This document shows positions 35,190 to 44,492 of a stretch of DNA of 61,961 bases, piece after piece. The position numbers were made by a program, and so were the translations under genes. Every line of letters begins with the position of its first letter. Within the stretch, counting starts at the first letter, position 1. The notes below the pieces were generated by a model. It had not been told where the DNA came from and made no database searches. It was given only the letters and a program-made list of their open reading frames with translations. This stretch comes from Massilia cavernae (lineage in GTDB: Bacteria > Pseudomonadota > Gammaproteobacteria > Burkholderiales > Burkholderiaceae_D), in the NCBI RefSeq assembly GCF_003590855.1, contig NZ_QYUP01000125.1:1-61961 (forward strand), in the 5' to 3' direction.

Positions 35190-35561
35190 GTGAAGAACTC
35201 GGCATCATCCGCAGCGCCGCCGCCCAGCTCGGTACTGTCGGACAGCGCCGCGCAGCAGGGCGCCGCCCTGCGCGCCAAGGCGCTGCTGCTCGACGTAGCG
35301 CGCGCCGATTGCGGACATTGCCTGGTGGTGGATATCCGCAGCTGCTACGGCCGCAGCAAGCGCCGGCTGGTCATGGTGGAAACGGCGCAGGAACGCAAGA
35401 CGCTGGACCGCATCGTCAAGGTATTCGAAGGAATCGACAGCGGGCCGGGAGGGCCCGAGGGAAATTACAGGCAGCGGCTGTACCGCTTGAAGACGCTGGC
35501 GCCTGGCGCGTGGTTTGGCCAGGCGGAAGCGCAGACCGAGTCCTTCGAGCTGGCCGCCTGA
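35190..35561 (+). CDS. Hypothetical protein
   Basis: About 123 residues from the first in-frame GTG (35190). The frame is open further upstream but has only a TTG start there. The segment ALLLDVARADCGHCLVVDIRS followed by RRLVMVETAQERKTLDRIVKVFEG looks like real protein with neighbour-like codon use, and it has a CxxC (CGHC). No family recognised, no signal peptide. It is convergent with dapF, stopping 26 nt away. Start and even coding status are uncertain. Confidence 0.5.
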   Translation: MKNSASSAAPPPSSVLSDSAAQQGAALRAKALLLDVARADCGHCLVVDIRSCYGRSKRRLVMVETAQERKTLDRIVKVFEGIDSGPGGPEGNYRQRLYRLKTLAPGAWFGQAEAQTESFELAA

Positions 35562-35587
35562 CTTGAGACCGTCGTTGGTGGTGCTGA

Positions 35588-36451
35588 TTAAACCTCGGTT
35601 TCGCCTTCAAACACCGTCACCGCCGGCCCGCTCAGGTACACCGGCGCATCGCCGCCCGCCCACGCCACCGACAACTCGCCCCCGCGCGCGCTCACGCGCA
35701 CCGGCGAATCGAGCAGTCCGCGCCGGATACCCGCCACCACCGCCGCGCACGCGCCCGTGCCGCAGGCCAGCGTCTCGCCCGAGCCGCGCTCGTACACGCG
35801 CAAGCGGATATGTCCGCGGTCGACCACTTGCATGAAGCCGGCGTTGACGCGCTTCGGGAAGCGCGCATGGCGTTCGATCAGCGGCCCCATTTCCTCCACC
35901 GGCGCGGTGTCGGCATCGGCGACCACCTGCACCGCGTGCGGATTGCCCATCGAAACCAGCGATACGAACACCGTCTTCGCGCCCACCGCCAGCTTCACCG
36001 GCAGCGGCCAGGTGGTGTCGTCGCCTTCCGGCCAGCCGCCCAGGCCGGCCGCGTCGAACGGCAGGTCGGCCGGGTCGAAACGTGGCGCGCCCATGTCCAC
36101 CGTGATGCTGCCGTCGGCTTCGAGGCGCGGCGAAATGATACCTTTCATGGTCTCGACGCGGATGCTGTCCTTGCTGGTCAGCCCCTTCTCGGTGACGAAC
36201 TTGACGAAGGCGCGCGCGCCGTTGCCGCACTGTTCCACTTCGCTGCCGTCGTTGTTGAAGATGCGGTACTTGAAGTCGCAGCCCGCCGTGACCGGCTTTT
36301 CCACCACCAGGATCTGGTCGGCGCCGATGCCGAAGCGGCGGTCGGCCAGGCGCTGCCACTGGGCCGCGCTCAGTTCGACCGGGTTGGTGGTGGCGTCGAC
36401 GACGATGAAGTCGTTGCCGGCGCCGTGCATTTTGGTGAATGTCAGTTTCAT
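35588..36451 (-). CDS. dapF: Diaminopimelate epimerase
   Basis: Converts LL- to meso-diaminopimelate for peptidoglycan and lysine. The 287-residue protein has both catalytic cysteines: one in QCGNGARAF (about residue 77) and one in [10 protein letters not shown] (about 227). The N-terminal [15 protein letters not shown] is typical. Its ATG overlaps the stop of the acyltransferase upstream by 4 nt. In E. coli dapF precedes yigA-xerC; here two porins and an orphan gene lie between. Confidence 0.96.
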   Translation of the reverse strand: MKLTFTKMHGAGNDFIVVDATTNPVELSAAQWQRLADRRFGIGADQILVVEKPVTAGCDFKYRIFNNDGSEVEQCGNGARAFVKFVTEKGLTSKDSIRVETMKGIISPRLEADGSITVDMGAPRFDPADLPFDAAGLGGWPEGDDTTWPLPVKLAVGAKTVFVSLVSMGNPHAVQVVADADTAPVEEMGPLIERHARFPKRVNAGFMQVVDRGHIRLRVYERGSGETLACGTGACAAVVAGIRRGLLDSPVRVSARGGELSVAWAGGDAPVYLSGPAVTVFEGETEV

Positions 36452-37332
36452 GTTTTCGCGGGTGATTGGATGTAGGGCGACGGCTCGCCGGCCGGCCGCG
36501 TTTTATAGCGCTTGTGGGTCCAGAAATACTCGGCCGGGGCCTCGCGCACGCGTTCTTCGATAAATTCGTTCATGCGGCGCGCGGCGGCCACCATGTCGTC
36601 GCCCGGGTAATTCTCCCACGCCGGGTAAAATTTCACACGCCAGCCCTGGTAGCCGGGCAGGAAGGTGGCGACCACCGGGATCACGGCGGCGCCGGTGGCG
36701 GCGGCAATGCGGCCCGGCGCGGTCAGGGTGGCTGCAGGGGTGCCGAAAAAGTCGACGAAGGCGGAATCCTTGTCGCCGAAGTCCATGTCCGGCAGCATGA
36801 AGTAGGGCAGGCGCTCGCGCATCGCGCGCATGATCGGCTTGACGCCTTCCTTGCGCGAGAACAGCTGCACCGGGCGGAAGCGCGAACGGCCCGCGCGCAG
36901 CACGTCGTCGAAGGCCTTGTTCTTTTGCTGCACGTAGATCGAGCAGAGGTTGGTTTCCAGCATCGTCGCCACGCCGGCCACGTCGAGGCAGACGAAGTGC
37001 GGGCACAGCAGGATGACGGGGCCGGACTGGATCTGGTCCATCGGCACGCCCGGTTCCACTTTGATCAGGCGGCGCAGGCGCGCTTCCGGCGCCCACCACA
37101 GGATGGCGCGCTCCCAGATGCTGCGCGAATAGGCCTGGAAGTGCTTGCGCGCCAGCTTGACGCGTTCTTCCTCGGGCAACTCCGGCATCGCCATGCGCAG
37201 GTTGGTCAGCGTGATGTGGCGGCGCTTGCCCAGCAGCGCGAACAGGATACTGCCGACCAGTTCGCCAAAACGGCCGAGTACGGGCAGCGGCAGCCAGTGC
37301 AGCAGCCACATCAGTCCCAGCAAGGGCCTCAT
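36448..37332 (-). CDS. LpxL/LpxM-type lysophospholipid acyltransferase 2
   Basis: Inner-membrane acyltransferase of the lipid A late acyltransferase family, 294 residues. An N-terminal membrane helix ([23 protein letters not shown]) precedes the catalytic HX4D motif HFVCLD (in [11 protein letters not shown]). [26 protein letters not shown] is also typical. Its ATG overlaps the stop of the upstream paralogue by 4 nt, and its stop overlaps dapF by 4 nt. Together with the next gene it probably supplies the two secondary acyl chains of lipid A; which chain each adds is unknown. Confidence 0.9.
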   Translation of the reverse strand: MRPLLGLMWLLHWLPLPVLGRFGELVGSILFALLGKRRHITLTNLRMAMPELPEEERVKLARKHFQAYSRSIWERAILWWAPEARLRRLIKVEPGVPMDQIQSGPVILLCPHFVCLDVAGVATMLETNLCSIYVQQKNKAFDDVLRAGRSRFRPVQLFSRKEGVKPIMRAMRERLPYFMLPDMDFGDKDSAFVDFFGTPAATLTAPGRIAAATGAAVIPVVATFLPGYQGWRVKFYPAWENYPGDDMVAAARRMNEFIEERVREAPAEYFWTHKRYKTRPAGEPSPYIQSPAKT

Positions 37333-38180
37333 GCGGCCACCTGCGCGCCGGGGCCTTGCACGCCTTCCGGCTGCTTGTAGCGGTTGTAGCTCCAGAAATA
37401 CTGGGCCGGGGCGCGCGCGATCAGCTGCTCCATCGCGTGGTTGACCGACGCCGCCTGCTGTTCGGCGCTGCCTTCCAGCGAGCCTTCGAAGGGCACGAAG
37501 CGCACGATGTAGCCCTTGCCGCCCGGCCGGCGCTCGGCGTAGACGAGGATGACGGCGGCGTCGCCCATTTTGGCCAGCTTGGCCGGCAGGGTCATGGTGT
37601 AGGCGGTACGGCCGAAGAAGGGCGCCCATACCCCTTCGCCTTCCTGCGGCACCTGGTCGGGCAGCAGGCCGATCGGCTCGCCCCTGCGCAGGCACTTGGC
37701 GAGGATGCGCACGCCCGACATGTTGGCCGGCGCCAGGTGCAGGTTGTGGCGCGCCCGGGCGCCTTCGATCAGCGGTTTCAGCGCCGCATTCTTGGGCGGG
37801 CGGTACATCACGGTCAGCGAGGTACGCAGCGCGACCTGCTGCGCGGTGATCTCGAAACAGCCGAGGTGTGGCGTTAAAAATACAATCCCGCGGCCGCTGG
37901 CGAGGGCCGATTCGACGAATTCCATGTTCTCTTCAGTTGCGTGCGCGGCAACACGTTCGGGCCTGGCGCACCAGACGAAAGGCAGCTCGACAATGGCCTT
38001 GCCTGATTCGGCAATGGCTTGTTTCAGGTGGGAGCCGAAGCCGGCCTGCTCCAGGTTGGAGCGCAAGCGCCTGCGGTAGGAGGGGGACAGGAGGTAGACG
38101 AGCCACCCCAGCGCCGCGCCAAGGAAGTGCAGGACAGGCAAGGGAAAAGCCGACAAGAAACGGAAAAGGGAGACAAGCAT
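37329..38180 (-). CDS. LpxL/HtrB-type lipid A acyltransferase 1
   Basis: A 283-residue paralogue of the following gene, starting at ATG 38180 (MLVSLFRFLSAFPLPVLHFLGAALGWLVYLL, hydrophobic start). The catalytic motif is HLGCFE (HX4E), as in E. coli LpxL. DQVPQEGEGVWAPFFG matches the family substrate loop. The frame is open a further 34 codons towards metK, but that part lies in the shared leader and is not convincing. It is divergent from metK, a common beta-proteobacterial arrangement. Confidence 0.9.
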   Translation of the reverse strand: MLVSLFRFLSAFPLPVLHFLGAALGWLVYLLSPSYRRRLRSNLEQAGFGSHLKQAIAESGKAIVELPFVWCARPERVAAHATEENMEFVESALASGRGIVFLTPHLGCFEITAQQVALRTSLTVMYRPPKNAALKPLIEGARARHNLHLAPANMSGVRILAKCLRRGEPIGLLPDQVPQEGEGVWAPFFGRTAYTMTLPAKLAKMGDAAVILVYAERRPGGKGYIVRFVPFEGSLEGSAEQQAASVNHAMEQLIARAPAQYFWSYNRYKQPEGVQGPGAQVAA

Positions 38181-38314
38181 TATTTGTTGAGTAAGGTCCA
38201 AAAAAATGGCCTGTTGCTGAGCCAAAAATTCATAAGCAGCGTAAAATACCACTAAAGCTGGATCCGCCGAGTTAATAGACAACTTGCGAAGCGGAATATA
38301 AATGTCGCTAAAGC

Positions 38315-38339
38315 GTCGCAGGAGCCGTGGTACTGCGAC
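38315..38339 (+). promoter_or_regulatory. Hairpin in the metK leader
   Basis: A perfect 7-bp stem GTCGCAG/CTGCGAC (38315-38321 with 38333-38339) with an 11-nt loop (GAGCCGTGGTA), about 43 nt before the metK ATG. It may be a regulatory leader structure. It does not match the SAM riboswitch classes I know, so the function is open. Confidence 0.4.
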
Positions 38340-38381
38340 TTGTTAAAACAACTTGTTCAATCAGTATCAGGAGCTTCCTAC

Positions 38382-39548
38382 ATGTCTTCGAACGACTACC
38401 TCTTTACCTCCGAATCCGTTTCGGAAGGCCATCCCGACAAAGTCGCGGACCAGATTTCCGACGCCATCCTTGACGCCATCCTCGAGCAGGATCCGAAGGC
38501 GCGCGTTGCAGCCGAAACCCTGTGCAACACCGGCCTCGTGGTGCTGGCCGGCGAGATCACGACCCACGCGAACGTGGATTATATTCAAGTTGCGCGCGAG
38601 ACCATCAAGCGCATCGGCTACGACAACACCGAATACGGCATCGACTACAAGGGTTGCGCCGTGCTGGTGGCCTACGACAAGCAGTCGCCGGACATCGCCC
38701 AGGGCGTCGACGAAGGCGCCGGCATCGACCTCGACCAGGGCGCCGGCGACCAGGGCCTGATGTTCGGCTACGCCTGCGATGAAACCGCGGAACTGATGCC
38801 TGCGGCAATCCACTACGCACACCGCCTGGTCGAGCGCCAGTCGCAGCTGCGCAAGGACGGCCGCCTGCCATGGCTGCGCCCGGACGCGAAGTCGCAGGTT
38901 ACGCTGCGCTATGTGAACGGCCGCCCGGTGGCGGTCGACACCGTGGTGCTGTCGACCCAGCACGCGCCTGAAGTGTCGCACTCGCAGATCGAAGAAGCGG
39001 TGGTCGAAGAGATCATCAAGAAAACCCTGCCGGCCGAATGGCTGAAGGGCACCCGCTACCTGGTCAACCCGACCGGCCGCTTCGTCATCGGCGGCCCGCA
39101 GGGCGACTGCGGCCTGACCGGCCGCAAGATCATCGTCGACACCTACGGCGGCGCGGCGCCGCACGGCGGCGGGGCGTTCTCGGGCAAGGATCCGTCGAAG
39201 GTCGACCGTTCGGCAGCGTACGCCGCGCGCTACGTCGCCAAGAACGTGGTCGCCGCGGGCCTGGCGCGCCAGTGCCAGGTGCAGGTCAGCTACGCGATCG
39301 GCGTGGCGCGTCCGATCAACATCACCGTGTACACCGAAGGCACCGGCGTGATCTCCGACGAGAAGATCGCCCAGCTGGTGATGGAACACTTCGACCTGCG
39401 TCCGAAGGGCATCGTCCAGATGCTGGACCTGCTGCGTCCGATCTACCAGAAGAGCGCTGCTTACGGCCACTTCGGCCGCGAAGAGCCGGAGTTCACCTGG
39501 GAGCGTACCGACAAGGCGGCGCTGCTGCGCGCCGAAGCGGGTCTCTGA
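38382..39548 (+). CDS. metK: S-adenosylmethionine synthetase
   Basis: Makes S-adenosylmethionine from methionine and ATP. The 388-residue protein starts at ATG 38382 with CAGGAG 8 nt upstream, beginning [20 protein letters not shown]. Signatures [12 protein letters not shown] and [19 protein letters not shown] are intact. Length is normal (E. coli 384). An open frame extends 14 codons upstream but lies in the leader. It is followed by a clear terminator. AhcY and MetF genes close by complete the methyl cycle. Confidence 0.97.
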   Translation: MSSNDYLFTSESVSEGHPDKVADQISDAILDAILEQDPKARVAAETLCNTGLVVLAGEITTHANVDYIQVARETIKRIGYDNTEYGIDYKGCAVLVAYDKQSPDIAQGVDEGAGIDLDQGAGDQGLMFGYACDETAELMPAAIHYAHRLVERQSQLRKDGRLPWLRPDAKSQVTLRYVNGRPVAVDTVVLSTQHAPEVSHSQIEEAVVEEIIKKTLPAEWLKGTRYLVNPTGRFVIGGPQGDCGLTGRKIIVDTYGGAAPHGGGAFSGKDPSKVDRSAAYAARYVAKNVVAAGLARQCQVQVSYAIGVARPINITVYTEGTGVISDEKIAQLVMEHFDLRPKGIVQMLDLLRPIYQKSAAYGHFGREEPEFTWERTDKAALLRAEAGL

Positions 39549-39570
39549 CCCACTTCTTCAGCCAAAACGA

Positions 39571-39593
39571 ACGGGGCCGATGGCCCCGTTTTT
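39571..39593 (+). terminator. Intrinsic terminator of metK
   Basis: Perfect 8-bp stem ACGGGGCC/GGCCCCGT (39571-39578 with 39582-39589), 3-nt loop, then TTTT(C). It lies 22 nt after the metK stop and before the convergent CDF gene. Confidence 0.88.
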
Positions 39594-39627
39594 CTATGTC
39601 GCGAATTTGCGGAGCGCTGTTTGCTTG

Positions 39628-40599
39628 CTAGGCAAGGTAGTTCACTTCGATTGTCGAGTGAACGATTTCCTCATGAATCGCCAGCCGGTCGCGGATATGG
39701 TCAGGGGTGAGATCCTGATCCCTGGTAAGGACGGTCAATGCACAGGAATATGCGTGCTGCCCAACCCGCCAGACGTGAAGGTCAACGATTTTGTTGCGCT
39801 TGTCTTCCTCGACCACTTGCCGGATTTCCTCGACGACTGGCGCGTCCATTTCCCGGTCGAGCAGCACTTTGCCGGTATCGGCAATCAGGTTCCTGGCCCA
39901 GAGGGCGACCAGCACGGCGCCGGCGATGCCCATGACGGGATCCAGCCATGCCCAGCCAAACAGCCAGCCGCCGGCAAGCGCCGCGATCGCGAGTACCGAC
40001 GTGGCGGCATCGGCGATGACGTGCAGGTAGGCGGCCTTGAGGTTCAGGTCGTGGTGGCGATGCCCATCGCCGGCACCATGGTGGTCATGCCCATGATGCT
40101 CCCCATGGTCATGGCCGTGTCCGTGATGATGATGGGCGCCGCCGAGGATGACAGCGCATGCGACATTGACGACCAGGCCGATCACCGCAATGACGATCGC
40201 ATCCCGGTAATGAATAGGCTGCGGGGAAAGCAGCCGTTCGAACGAGCTGAACGCCATCAATCCGGCGATGCCGAGCAGCGAAACCGCGCTGGTGTAACCG
40301 GCCAGGATCTCGATCTTCCACGTGCCGAAAGCAAAGCGCGGATCGCGCGCGTATTTGCGGGCCGCGGAATAGGCAAACGCACTCAAGCCGATGGCCAGCG
40401 CGTGCGAACTCATATGCCAGCCATCGGCCAGCAGGGCCATCGAATTGAACCACCAGCCGGCAGTAATCTCGACCAGCATCATCAGCGCCGTGATCCACAT
40501 GACCAGGCGGGTACCGCGCTCCGCTGCATGCTTGCCCCCGTCGAAAACGTGGTCGTGGACAAATGCCGATGCGTGGATGTCGTTGTTGCTACGGATCAT
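39628..40599 (-). CDS. Cation diffusion facilitator (DmeF/CzcD type) metal efflux protein
   Basis: A 323-residue inner-membrane divalent metal/proton antiporter. Six membrane helices are apparent, with metal residues in ADGWHMSSHA (helix 2) and HVIADAATS (helix 5). A cytoplasmic His-rich loop (GGAHHHHGHGHDHGEHHGH, about residues 167-185) lies between helices 4 and 5. This loop and the linkage to an RcnR/DmeR-type repressor favour Ni/Co (or Zn) export as in DmeF. AAGGA precedes the ATG. It starts 38 nt after the regulator stop. Confidence 0.9.
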   Translation of the reverse strand: MIRSNNDIHASAFVHDHVFDGGKHAAERGTRLVMWITALMMLVEITAGWWFNSMALLADGWHMSSHALAIGLSAFAYSAARKYARDPRFAFGTWKIEILAGYTSAVSLLGIAGLMAFSSFERLLSPQPIHYRDAIVIAVIGLVVNVACAVILGGAHHHHGHGHDHGEHHGHDHHGAGDGHRHHDLNLKAAYLHVIADAATSVLAIAALAGGWLFGWAWLDPVMGIAGAVLVALWARNLIADTGKVLLDREMDAPVVEEIRQVVEEDKRNKIVDLHVWRVGQHAYSCALTVLTRDQDLTPDHIRDRLAIHEEIVHSTIEVNYLA

Positions 40600-40637
40600 A
40601 TCTTTCCTTTGTTGCCTGTAAATTCCCGGCCTGGTTC

Positions 40638-40910
40638 TTACTTCAGGTAGGTACGCACCACTTCGACCAGCTCGTCCACCGCGGCAGCCCGCTCGGCCTC
40701 GCTCCGTTCCGGGCTGGCGACATGCTCGCGTACATGGTCCTCGATCAGCTCGGCCATCAGCCCGTTGGTGGCGCCCCGCGCAGCGGCAACCAGCTGCAAA
40801 ATTTCAGAGCAGCCGCTCTCCGCCTCGAGCGCGCGCTCGATGGCCTCAACCTGGCCGCGGATACGGCGTACCCGCGCCAGCAATTTCGATTTTTCCCGCG
40901 CAGTGTGCAC
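40638..40910 (-). CDS. RcnR/FrmR/DmeR-family metal-sensing repressor
   Basis: A 90-residue all-helical repressor of the CsoR fold. The GTG start at 40910 has GGAG 6 nt upstream and gives the family start (V/M)HTAREKSKLLARVRRIRGQVEAIERAL; an upstream TTG is less likely. Ligand residues include His at position 2, Cys in ESGCSEILQLVAAARGA and His in IEDHVREHV, consistent with Ni/Co-type sensors such as RcnR or DmeR. It sits just upstream of the CDF exporter and a G-tract operator, so it probably represses both genes until metal binds. Confidence 0.88.
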   Translation of the reverse strand: MHTAREKSKLLARVRRIRGQVEAIERALEAESGCSEILQLVAAARGATNGLMAELIEDHVREHVASPERSEAERAAAVDELVEVVRTYLK

Positions 40911-40927
40911 AGCTCGCTCCAAATAAA

Positions 40928-40944
40928 ATACCTAAGGGGGGTAT
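40928..40944 (-). promoter_or_regulatory. RcnR/DmeR-type G-tract operator
   Basis: Inverted repeat ATACC-N7-GGTAT (40928-40944) enclosing a run of six G (40936-40941), followed by TATACT. This is close to the known RcnR-family operator design (G/C tract flanked by AT-rich inverted repeats). It lies 18 nt upstream of the repressor start. Confidence 0.75.
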
Positions 40945-41033
40945 ACTATCACGGCAATAAAAAACGACATTACGCATGCCGGTTGCCATCCCCGGGATGG
41001 CCGGGCCAGTGCCATTGGTGTTACAATCGCATT

Positions 41034-41098
41034 TCCGAGGAGCGTTGCGACGAATCCATTTCGCCAGGCTCGGAGTCTTACAGCAACCGCGCTCACGT
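41034..41098 (+). promoter_or_regulatory. S-adenosylhomocysteine (SAH) riboswitch
   Basis: Matches the SAH riboswitch core. P1 is CCGAG (41035-41039) with CTCGG (41069-41073). An internal hairpin CGAA/TTCG (41051-41054 with 41060-41063) is followed by the conserved GCCAGGCTCGG. The pseudoknot pairs GAGCG (41040-41044) with CGCTC (41090-41094) and GTTGC (41044-41048) with GCAAC (41083-41087). It lies directly before ahcY, whose product removes SAH, so it should switch on ahcY when SAH accumulates. A TACAAT at 41022-41027 may be the -10 element. Confidence 0.92.
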
Positions 41099-41127
41099 TA
41101 CTTTTTTCTAACTGAAAGGAGGGCGTG

Positions 41128-42552
<1,425 letters not shown>

Positions 42553-42565
42553 TATACAAGTAGCA

Positions 42566-42592
42566 CCGGACCTGCCCACAAGGCGGGTCCGG
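42566..42592 (+). terminator. Terminator-like hairpin after ahcY
   Basis: An 11-bp stem with one G-T pair (42566-42576 with 42582-42592, core CCGGACC/GGTCCGG) and a 5-nt loop, 13 nt after the ahcY stop. There is no T-run, so read-through into the holin-metF genes is likely. Confidence 0.4.
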
Positions 42593-42673
42593 CGTCTGCG
42601 CAGTACCGCGCAAACGTCCCGACACGGGCCGTCCAGAACACTTCGATTGCCGAGGCCAGACCTCGCCCTGAAC

Positions 42674-43027
42674 ATGCGCTTATTGTTGACCTGGTTGATC
42701 AATGCGGCGGCCCTGTTTGCGCTGCCTTTCCTGATGAGTTCCGTGACCGTGAACAATGTCGGCGCGGCCTTGATTGCCGCCCTCGTGCTGGGGCTGGTGA
42801 ACACGCTGGTGCGTCCCGTGCTCGTGCTGCTCACCTTGCCGGTGACCATGGTTTCGCTCGGGCTGTTCCTGCTTGTCATCAACGCCTTGCTGTTCTGGGG
42901 CGTCGCGCACATGGTGGAGGGATTCCACGTCGAAGGTTTCTGGTCGGCTTTCCTGGCAGCCATCCTGTACAGCATCATTTCATGGGCGCTGTCGACCTTA
43001 CTCCTCAAAGACAATGGAAACCGATAA
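42674..43027 (+). CDS. Phage-holin-4-like small membrane protein
   Basis: A 117-residue inner-membrane protein with four hydrophobic segments (LLLTWLINAAALFALPFL, NNVGAALIAALVLGLVNTLV, LLTLPVTMVSLGLFLLVINALLFW and FWSAFLAAILYSIISWALS; each quoted partly where long). It belongs to the PF04020 (Phage_holin_4_2) family, common as a chromosomal gene between ahcY and metF in beta-proteobacteria and not tied to a phage here. It overlaps metF by 14 nt. Function unknown. Confidence 0.85.
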   Translation: MRLLLTWLINAAALFALPFLMSSVTVNNVGAALIAALVLGLVNTLVRPVLVLLTLPVTMVSLGLFLLVINALLFWGVAHMVEGFHVEGFWSAFLAAILYSIISWALSTLLLKDNGNR

Positions 43028-43859
43028 TTTCAGTATCGAATTTTTCCCGCCGAAGACCGCGGAAGGCGCCGAGAAGCTGCGCGCCACCCGCGACAAACTG
43101 GCGCTGCTGAAGCCGAAGTATTTTTCGGTGACCTTCGGCGCCGGCGGCAGTACCCAGCAGGGCACGCTCGATACCGTGCTCGACATCAAACAGGCCGGCC
43201 ATGTGGCCGCGCCCCACCTGTCCTGCGTCGGCGCTTCGCGTGAATCGCTCCGCGCGATCCTGAAGCAGTTCCAGTCGCACGGCATCGACCGCGTCGTCGC
43301 GCTGCGCGGCGACCTGCCGAGCGGCTACGGCGGCGGCGGCGAGTTCCGCTATGCCAGCGAGCTGGTGGAGTTCATCCGCGCCGAAACCGGCGACTGGTTC
43401 CACATCGAAGTGGCGGCCTATCCTGAAGTGCATCCGCAGGCCCGTTCGCCGCAGGACGACCTGCAGGCGTTCGCGCGCAAGGTGCAGGCCGGCGCCGATG
43501 CGGCGATCACCCAGTACTTCTACAACGCCGACGCCTACTTTGCGTTCATGGACCAGACCCGCAAGCTGGGCCTGGATGTGCCGGTGGTGGCAGGTATCAT
43601 GCCGATCACCAACTACTCGCAGCTGATGCGCTTCTCGGAGATGTGCGGCGCCGAGATCCCGCGCTGGATCAGGCTCAAGCTGGCCAGCTTCGGCGACGAC
43701 AGCGCCTCGATCAAGGCATTCGGCCTCGACGTGGTCAGCGAGATGTGCGTGCGCCTGCTGAACGGCGGCGCGCCCGGCCTGCACTTCTACAGCATGAATC
43801 AGGCGGCGGCCACCACGGCGCTGTGGGAACGGCTCAGCGCGGCGCCGTCCGCTCGGTGA
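43014..43859 (+). CDS. metF: Methylenetetrahydrofolate reductase
   Basis: FAD-dependent reduction of 5,10-methylene-THF to 5-methyl-THF, the methyl donor for methionine synthesis. The 281-residue protein starts METDNFSIEFFPPKT and shows VTFGAGGSTQQGT, LRGDLPSG, and AAITQYFYNADAYFAFMD with VPVVAGIMPITNYSQL. It overlaps the holin gene by 14 nt at its 5' end and is convergent with, and overlaps by 26 nt, the 5-formyl-THF cyclo-ligase gene at its 3' end. Confidence 0.96.
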   Translation: METDNFSIEFFPPKTAEGAEKLRATRDKLALLKPKYFSVTFGAGGSTQQGTLDTVLDIKQAGHVAAPHLSCVGASRESLRAILKQFQSHGIDRVVALRGDLPSGYGGGGEFRYASELVEFIRAETGDWFHIEVAAYPEVHPQARSPQDDLQAFARKVQAGADAAITQYFYNADAYFAFMDQTRKLGLDVPVVAGIMPITNYSQLMRFSEMCGAEIPRWIRLKLASFGDDSASIKAFGLDVVSEMCVRLLNGGAPGLHFYSMNQAAATTALWERLSAAPSAR

Positions 43860-44460
43860 TGACCAGGTCCAGCGCCACGTCGTGTGGCGCGTCGGGAAAC
43901 ACTGCCGCCGAGTGCGCGTAGGCGATCCCGAGGGTGAGGGGGCGCGGTTCGGCCTCCAGCGTGCGGTCGTAGTAGCCGCCCCCGTAACCCAGCCGGTAGC
44001 CGTGCGCGTTGAACCCCAGGCAGGGAATCACCAGCGCTTCCGGGCGCTCGACCGCGCGCAAGTCCTTCGGCACCGCGACCCCCATGCGGTCGCATTCCAT
44101 CGCTTCGCCCGGCTGCCATTCGGCAAAGCCGAGGATCGCATTCTTCTCCAGCACCACCGGCAGCGCCAGCCGCACGCCGGCCGCGGCCAGGTGCCCGTAG
44201 GCCGGCAGCAGGTCGGGTTCGCCCGCCAGCGGCCAGTACACACCGATGTTTTCAAATTTGTTGTGGCGCCACCACGCCATCAGCTGTTCGCAAATGCGCG
44301 CGTCCCATTCCTGTTTCACGGCCGGATCGAGGGCGCGCCGCAGCGCGTGCAGTGCCTTGCGTAAAGACGCCTTGTCTTCCGCAACGACGGGTGTTGCGTC
44401 GCCGGCCGCGGAGGGTGGCGAGGCTGCGCTGCTGCGTGGTATTCTTGATTCGCCGGTCAT
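43834..44460 (-). CDS. 5-formyltetrahydrofolate cyclo-ligase
   Basis: Converts 5-formyl-THF to 5,10-methenyl-THF with ATP, returning stored folate to the one-carbon pool (YgfA/Fau family). The 208 residues from ATG 44460 include a non-conserved Ser/Ala/Pro-rich N-terminus of about 35 residues, then EDKASLRKALHALRRAL. The conserved ALVIPCLGFNAHGYRLGYGGGYYDRTL nucleotide/substrate loop is present (key part LGYGGGYYDR). The stop region overlaps the 3' end of metF on the opposite strand. It is divergent from the slt gene. Confidence 0.92.
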   Translation of the reverse strand: MTGESRIPRSSAASPPSAAGDATPVVAEDKASLRKALHALRRALDPAVKQEWDARICEQLMAWWRHNKFENIGVYWPLAGEPDLLPAYGHLAAAGVRLALPVVLEKNAILGFAEWQPGEAMECDRMGVAVPKDLRAVERPEALVIPCLGFNAHGYRLGYGGGYYDRTLEAEPRPLTLGIAYAHSAAVFPDAPHDVALDLVITERTAPR

Positions 44461-44492
44461 GTGTTCACTGAAGTTTCGTCGAGAGTCATGTA

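Noticed and set aside
38281..38381. SAM riboswitch upstream of metK
   Set aside because: The leader has one simple hairpin and lacks conserved elements of known SAM classes; kept only as an unassigned hairpin.
40986..41000. Palindrome CCATCC-CCG-GGATGG upstream of the SAH riboswitch
   Set aside because: Short, no nearby promoter logic and no second copy seen; not distinguishable from chance in GC-rich DNA.
42674..43027. Prophage remnant suggested by the holin name
   Set aside because: No other phage genes, attachment sites or composition change; the family is a normal chromosomal neighbour of ahcY and metF.
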